This document shows, piece by piece, positions 7,001 to 7,798 of a DNA stretch of 7,798 nucleotides. The notes under the pieces were generated by a model. That model was given only the letters and a program-made list of their open reading frames with translations. It ran no database searches and was not told where the DNA came from. The position numbers and the translations under genes are program-made. The DNA is from Maribacter sp. (GTDB lineage: Bacteria > Bacteroidota > Bacteroidia > Flavobacteriales > Flavobacteriaceae). Each line of letters starts with the position of its first letter. The stretch's first letter is position 1. The DNA is taken from assembly GCA_013001935.1 (NCBI GenBank), contig JABDKZ010000160.1:1-7798 (forward strand), read 5' to 3'.

Positions 7001-7100
7001 AGATAAAAATCATCGCAAGAACCAGTTACAGGAATTTAAGGGCGATGGTTTTCACTTTTTGAAGTTTGAAGTCAATAGTTATATCGGAAATCCCAAGTAA
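4014..7100 (+). CDS. Large GT-C-like membrane protein (6-PTPS-related membrane family) with NTF2-like and FxLYD-like tail
   Basis: The product has 1028 residues from this start. An ATG at 3957 would add 19 residues; I prefer 4014 because the N-terminus then reads as a short polar stretch leading into helix 1 (about 6-26). After helix 1 comes an acidic/aromatic loop, 'YDALIHLFFADHY' (31-43) and 'WDYRWYTGF' (51-59), then 'YPP' (64-66). This pattern fits 6-pyruvoyl-tetrahydropterin-synthase-related membrane proteins and GT-C glycosyltransferases, where such acidic residues act in catalysis. About 11-13 helices run to about residue 627, with an extracytoplasmic segment near 405-550 before the last two. 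Beyond the last helix, 635-738 looks NTF2-like ('VVQAYYDALDFKEFQQAYSYL', ending 'KKQGKWYLRP'). Residues about 778-850 and 900-965 each look like an FxLYD-type beta-sandwich ('IIGELQNVDNVPADV' and 'IEGILFNSGVQEVTIP'). Likely role: transferring a sugar from a lipid carrier to an envelope substrate, or handling such glycans. It could instead be a non-catalytic homologue. Confidence 0.8.
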   Translation: MNRTNTLLILALFIGVAFHGSSIFFTLEYTYDALIHLFFADHYANSWFEPWDYRWYTGFTVQAYPPLVHQSIALLSYIGGLKFGMFTVALIAIILFITGAYRFGLLMTGNRKVAGYTALMAVFSSTFIETLHIFGQLPSIIGLSVLLHALPEIYSWIKTGKLKYLVTSLSLIAVTVTSHHVTPIFGMVFFVFPLIGMVIMDTAIDRVKTNKAITFKVFLQTFKNLFWRIVGFGFFSLVLIVVCILPYWINSKKNPITQVPIPHGSRDNFLEVTSSGLVFFIIPWGILLFIMPYIFYRYFSKRYLFFGLSIAMLTILGTGGTTPIPLKILGETAFNILTLDRFTLWATIMALPLLGEFIYRMVEGDLKVQLQNRFGAVYHRILGGLLVGGILFMVIFTMSLGYFRPSQPSKIKMLPIVNFLNQDQHDQWRYLPLGFGDQMAWLSAQTNAMTVDGNYHSARRLPELTTRAIERLENSKFRGVEGIGSLQQFLTVPEKYNLKYIFSNDKFYDPVLYFCGWQRLQQLENGIMVWEKLNVPPIPSILPKEEVPTFLKIMWGIIPILSIILAFIINIQLVWYRVLKSRKIAEPLYLKYTTHYNAFSKKLVNANHIWAGFILLCISYGVFESYLNNRAQLSPRNVVQAYYDALDFKEFQQAYSYLNPDSDITLSQYMLEVSVTDGILSSYAKLDSIGIKVLEENENSAKVQVGTRWITPLEKVYKDHYHELIKKQGKWYLRPSDLNNDLPPDQLFTSNSTTFYNHGRRRITTQQTHHEDVLKQPVLEILSAKLVKLNGRFSIIGELQNVDNVPADVVIKGTLYNDDDVELANYNAKFHIKHKLMPKETTTFKINFEGIAWSSTEDNMPATFDPDEFTPINLDEQPTKFNLQCAGNVAKSDLYKEVALQQIRFTDEHIEGILFNSGVQEVTIPQLLISYYDNEKELLWVDHKFLTEGVRIQRKQYFDYKTMELSKLDIINTSLEFCFVNGLPNSEIVKKVIPLRDKNHRKNQLQEFKGDGFHFLKFEVNSYIGNPK

Positions 7101-7101
7101 T

Positions 7102-7798
7102 TTGAGATATATAATTTACATAGTATGGCTTGTAATTTTGACCCAAGGGTGTTCTTCAGAAACAGCTGAACTTGATATATCTGACAACTACCCACCGGTA
7201 TTATTGACAAAAGAAACCAGTTACATTGCTGGGGACAATATTACATTACGCTTTAAGGCCAATCAAAATACGCGCGGCGTACTTGTTGTTAAGAATGCAC
7301 TGGGTTCTTCTCTTATAGAACCTGTAGTAAAAGATGGTATACTAGAGTTTCAAATTCCAGCAAGTTATTCCCAAATAGCAGGTTTAAGCCATTGGGAATT
7401 TGTTACAGCCAAAGAAAATCCAATATCAGGTAACCTACAAATAGCACCTAATACTGAAAAAACTACACTGATTGAATCTTATCTAGGGCCCAGAAGTATA
7501 ATTGCCGGAAATATTGACTATTCAATGTTCATTATCGTCCCAACGGATATGTTTGACAATACATTTACGAATGGAACCGAAGTAATCGTAAAGCATCAGT
7601 TTGAAGATACTATTTCCCAAAATATCATTGAAATCGAGAATTTAGTTGCTTGGACCAAAATTGGTGCAAGCGAAAAAGCAGGTAGGCTACTTGTTACTGC
7701 TTCCTGCAATACTACAGATTCCAAAGAACTCACATCTCTTGTTTATCCTTCAAATGCAATTGATTTTACAATTAGTTCGAAAAGGGACCATCAATATG
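7102..7798 (+). CDS. Predicted surface or periplasmic lipoprotein, partial at 3' end
   Basis: The frame is open from the proposed TTG at 7102 to the last base, giving 232 codons without a stop. The start is chosen because the translation gives a short lipoprotein signal peptide: M-R, a hydrophobic run 'YIIYIVWLVIL', then 'TQGC' with the lipidated Cys at residue 17. The residues at -4 to -1 (L-T-Q-G) are all allowed by the general lipobox pattern. There is no in-frame ATG or GTG; the only alternative is a TTG at 7066, which would overlap the upstream gene and put an acidic residue in the n-region. The mature part begins 'SSETAELDISDNYPPVLL' and looks mostly beta, with repeated strand-turn patterns suggesting Ig-like sandwiches. 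No enzyme motif is seen. The TTG lies one base after the TAA of the membrane protein gene, so the two are almost certainly co-transcribed and translationally coupled. Confidence 0.7.
   Translation, partial: MRYIIYIVWLVILTQGCSSETAELDISDNYPPVLLTKETSYIAGDNITLRFKANQNTRGVLVVKNALGSSLIEPVVKDGILEFQIPASYSQIAGLSHWEFVTAKENPISGNLQIAPNTEKTTLIESYLGPRSIIAGNIDYSMFIIVPTDMFDNTFTNGTEVIVKHQFEDTISQNIIEIENLVAWTKIGASEKAGRLLVTASCNTTDSKELTSLVYPSNAIDFTISSKRDHQY

Noticed and set aside
7124..7168. ATG at 7124 as start of the last gene
   Set aside because: It is in a different frame and reaches a stop after 14 codons; the long open frame belongs to the TTG at 7102.

Overview
The window looks like chromosomal DNA of a marine-type member of the Flavobacteriaceae (Bacteroidota). 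Four things point there: the AT-rich composition, the lack of Shine-Dalgarno sequences before the starts, a perfect Bacteroidota -7 element (TAnnTTTG) before one gene, and the protein families, namely the C-terminal tail of a flavobacterial M56/BlaR1-type peptidase and a DUF4407 protein. I cannot name the species. No RNA gene, CRISPR array, insertion sequence or phage gene was seen.

Layout. (1) 1-1041, plus strand: the C-terminal part of an M56 (BlaR1-like) membrane protein. It has one membrane segment, an ExbD/TolR-like periplasmic domain and a proline-rich repeat region, and its N-terminus with the peptidase domain lies outside the window. A strong hairpin terminator follows. (2) 1155-2255, plus strand: a single-gene unit encoding a four-helix membrane protein with a long coiled coil (DUF4407), closed by a second strong terminator. 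(3) 2309-2623: a mostly non-coding stretch holding a possible 48-residue minus-strand ORF, a minus-strand terminator and one copy of a 31-bp repeat. (4) 2624-3793, minus strand: a response-regulator receiver domain fused to a family 2 glycosyltransferase of the dolichyl-phosphate glucosyltransferase (ALG5/DPG synthase) type. (5) 3794-4013: the divergent control region, with a good minus-strand -7 box, the second copy of the 31-bp repeat and a weak plus-strand promoter. (6) 4014-7100, plus strand: a very large polytopic membrane protein (GT-C-like, 6-PTPS-related membrane family). Its extracytoplasmic tail has an NTF2-like domain and two beta-sandwich (FxLYD-like) segments. (7) 7102 to the window end, plus strand: the start of a lipoprotein that begins at a TTG codon one base after the preceding stop.

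How the genes may work together. The minus-strand enzyme should make a polyprenyl-phosphate-linked sugar at the cytoplasmic face. The divergently encoded membrane protein has the fold expected of an enzyme that uses such a lipid-linked sugar on the periplasmic side, and the lipoprotein is co-transcribed with it. I therefore infer a small cell-envelope glycosylation or glycan-assembly locus whose sugar-donor step is controlled directly by phosphorylation of a receiver domain. The domain assignments rest on motifs read by eye. The pathway is inference.
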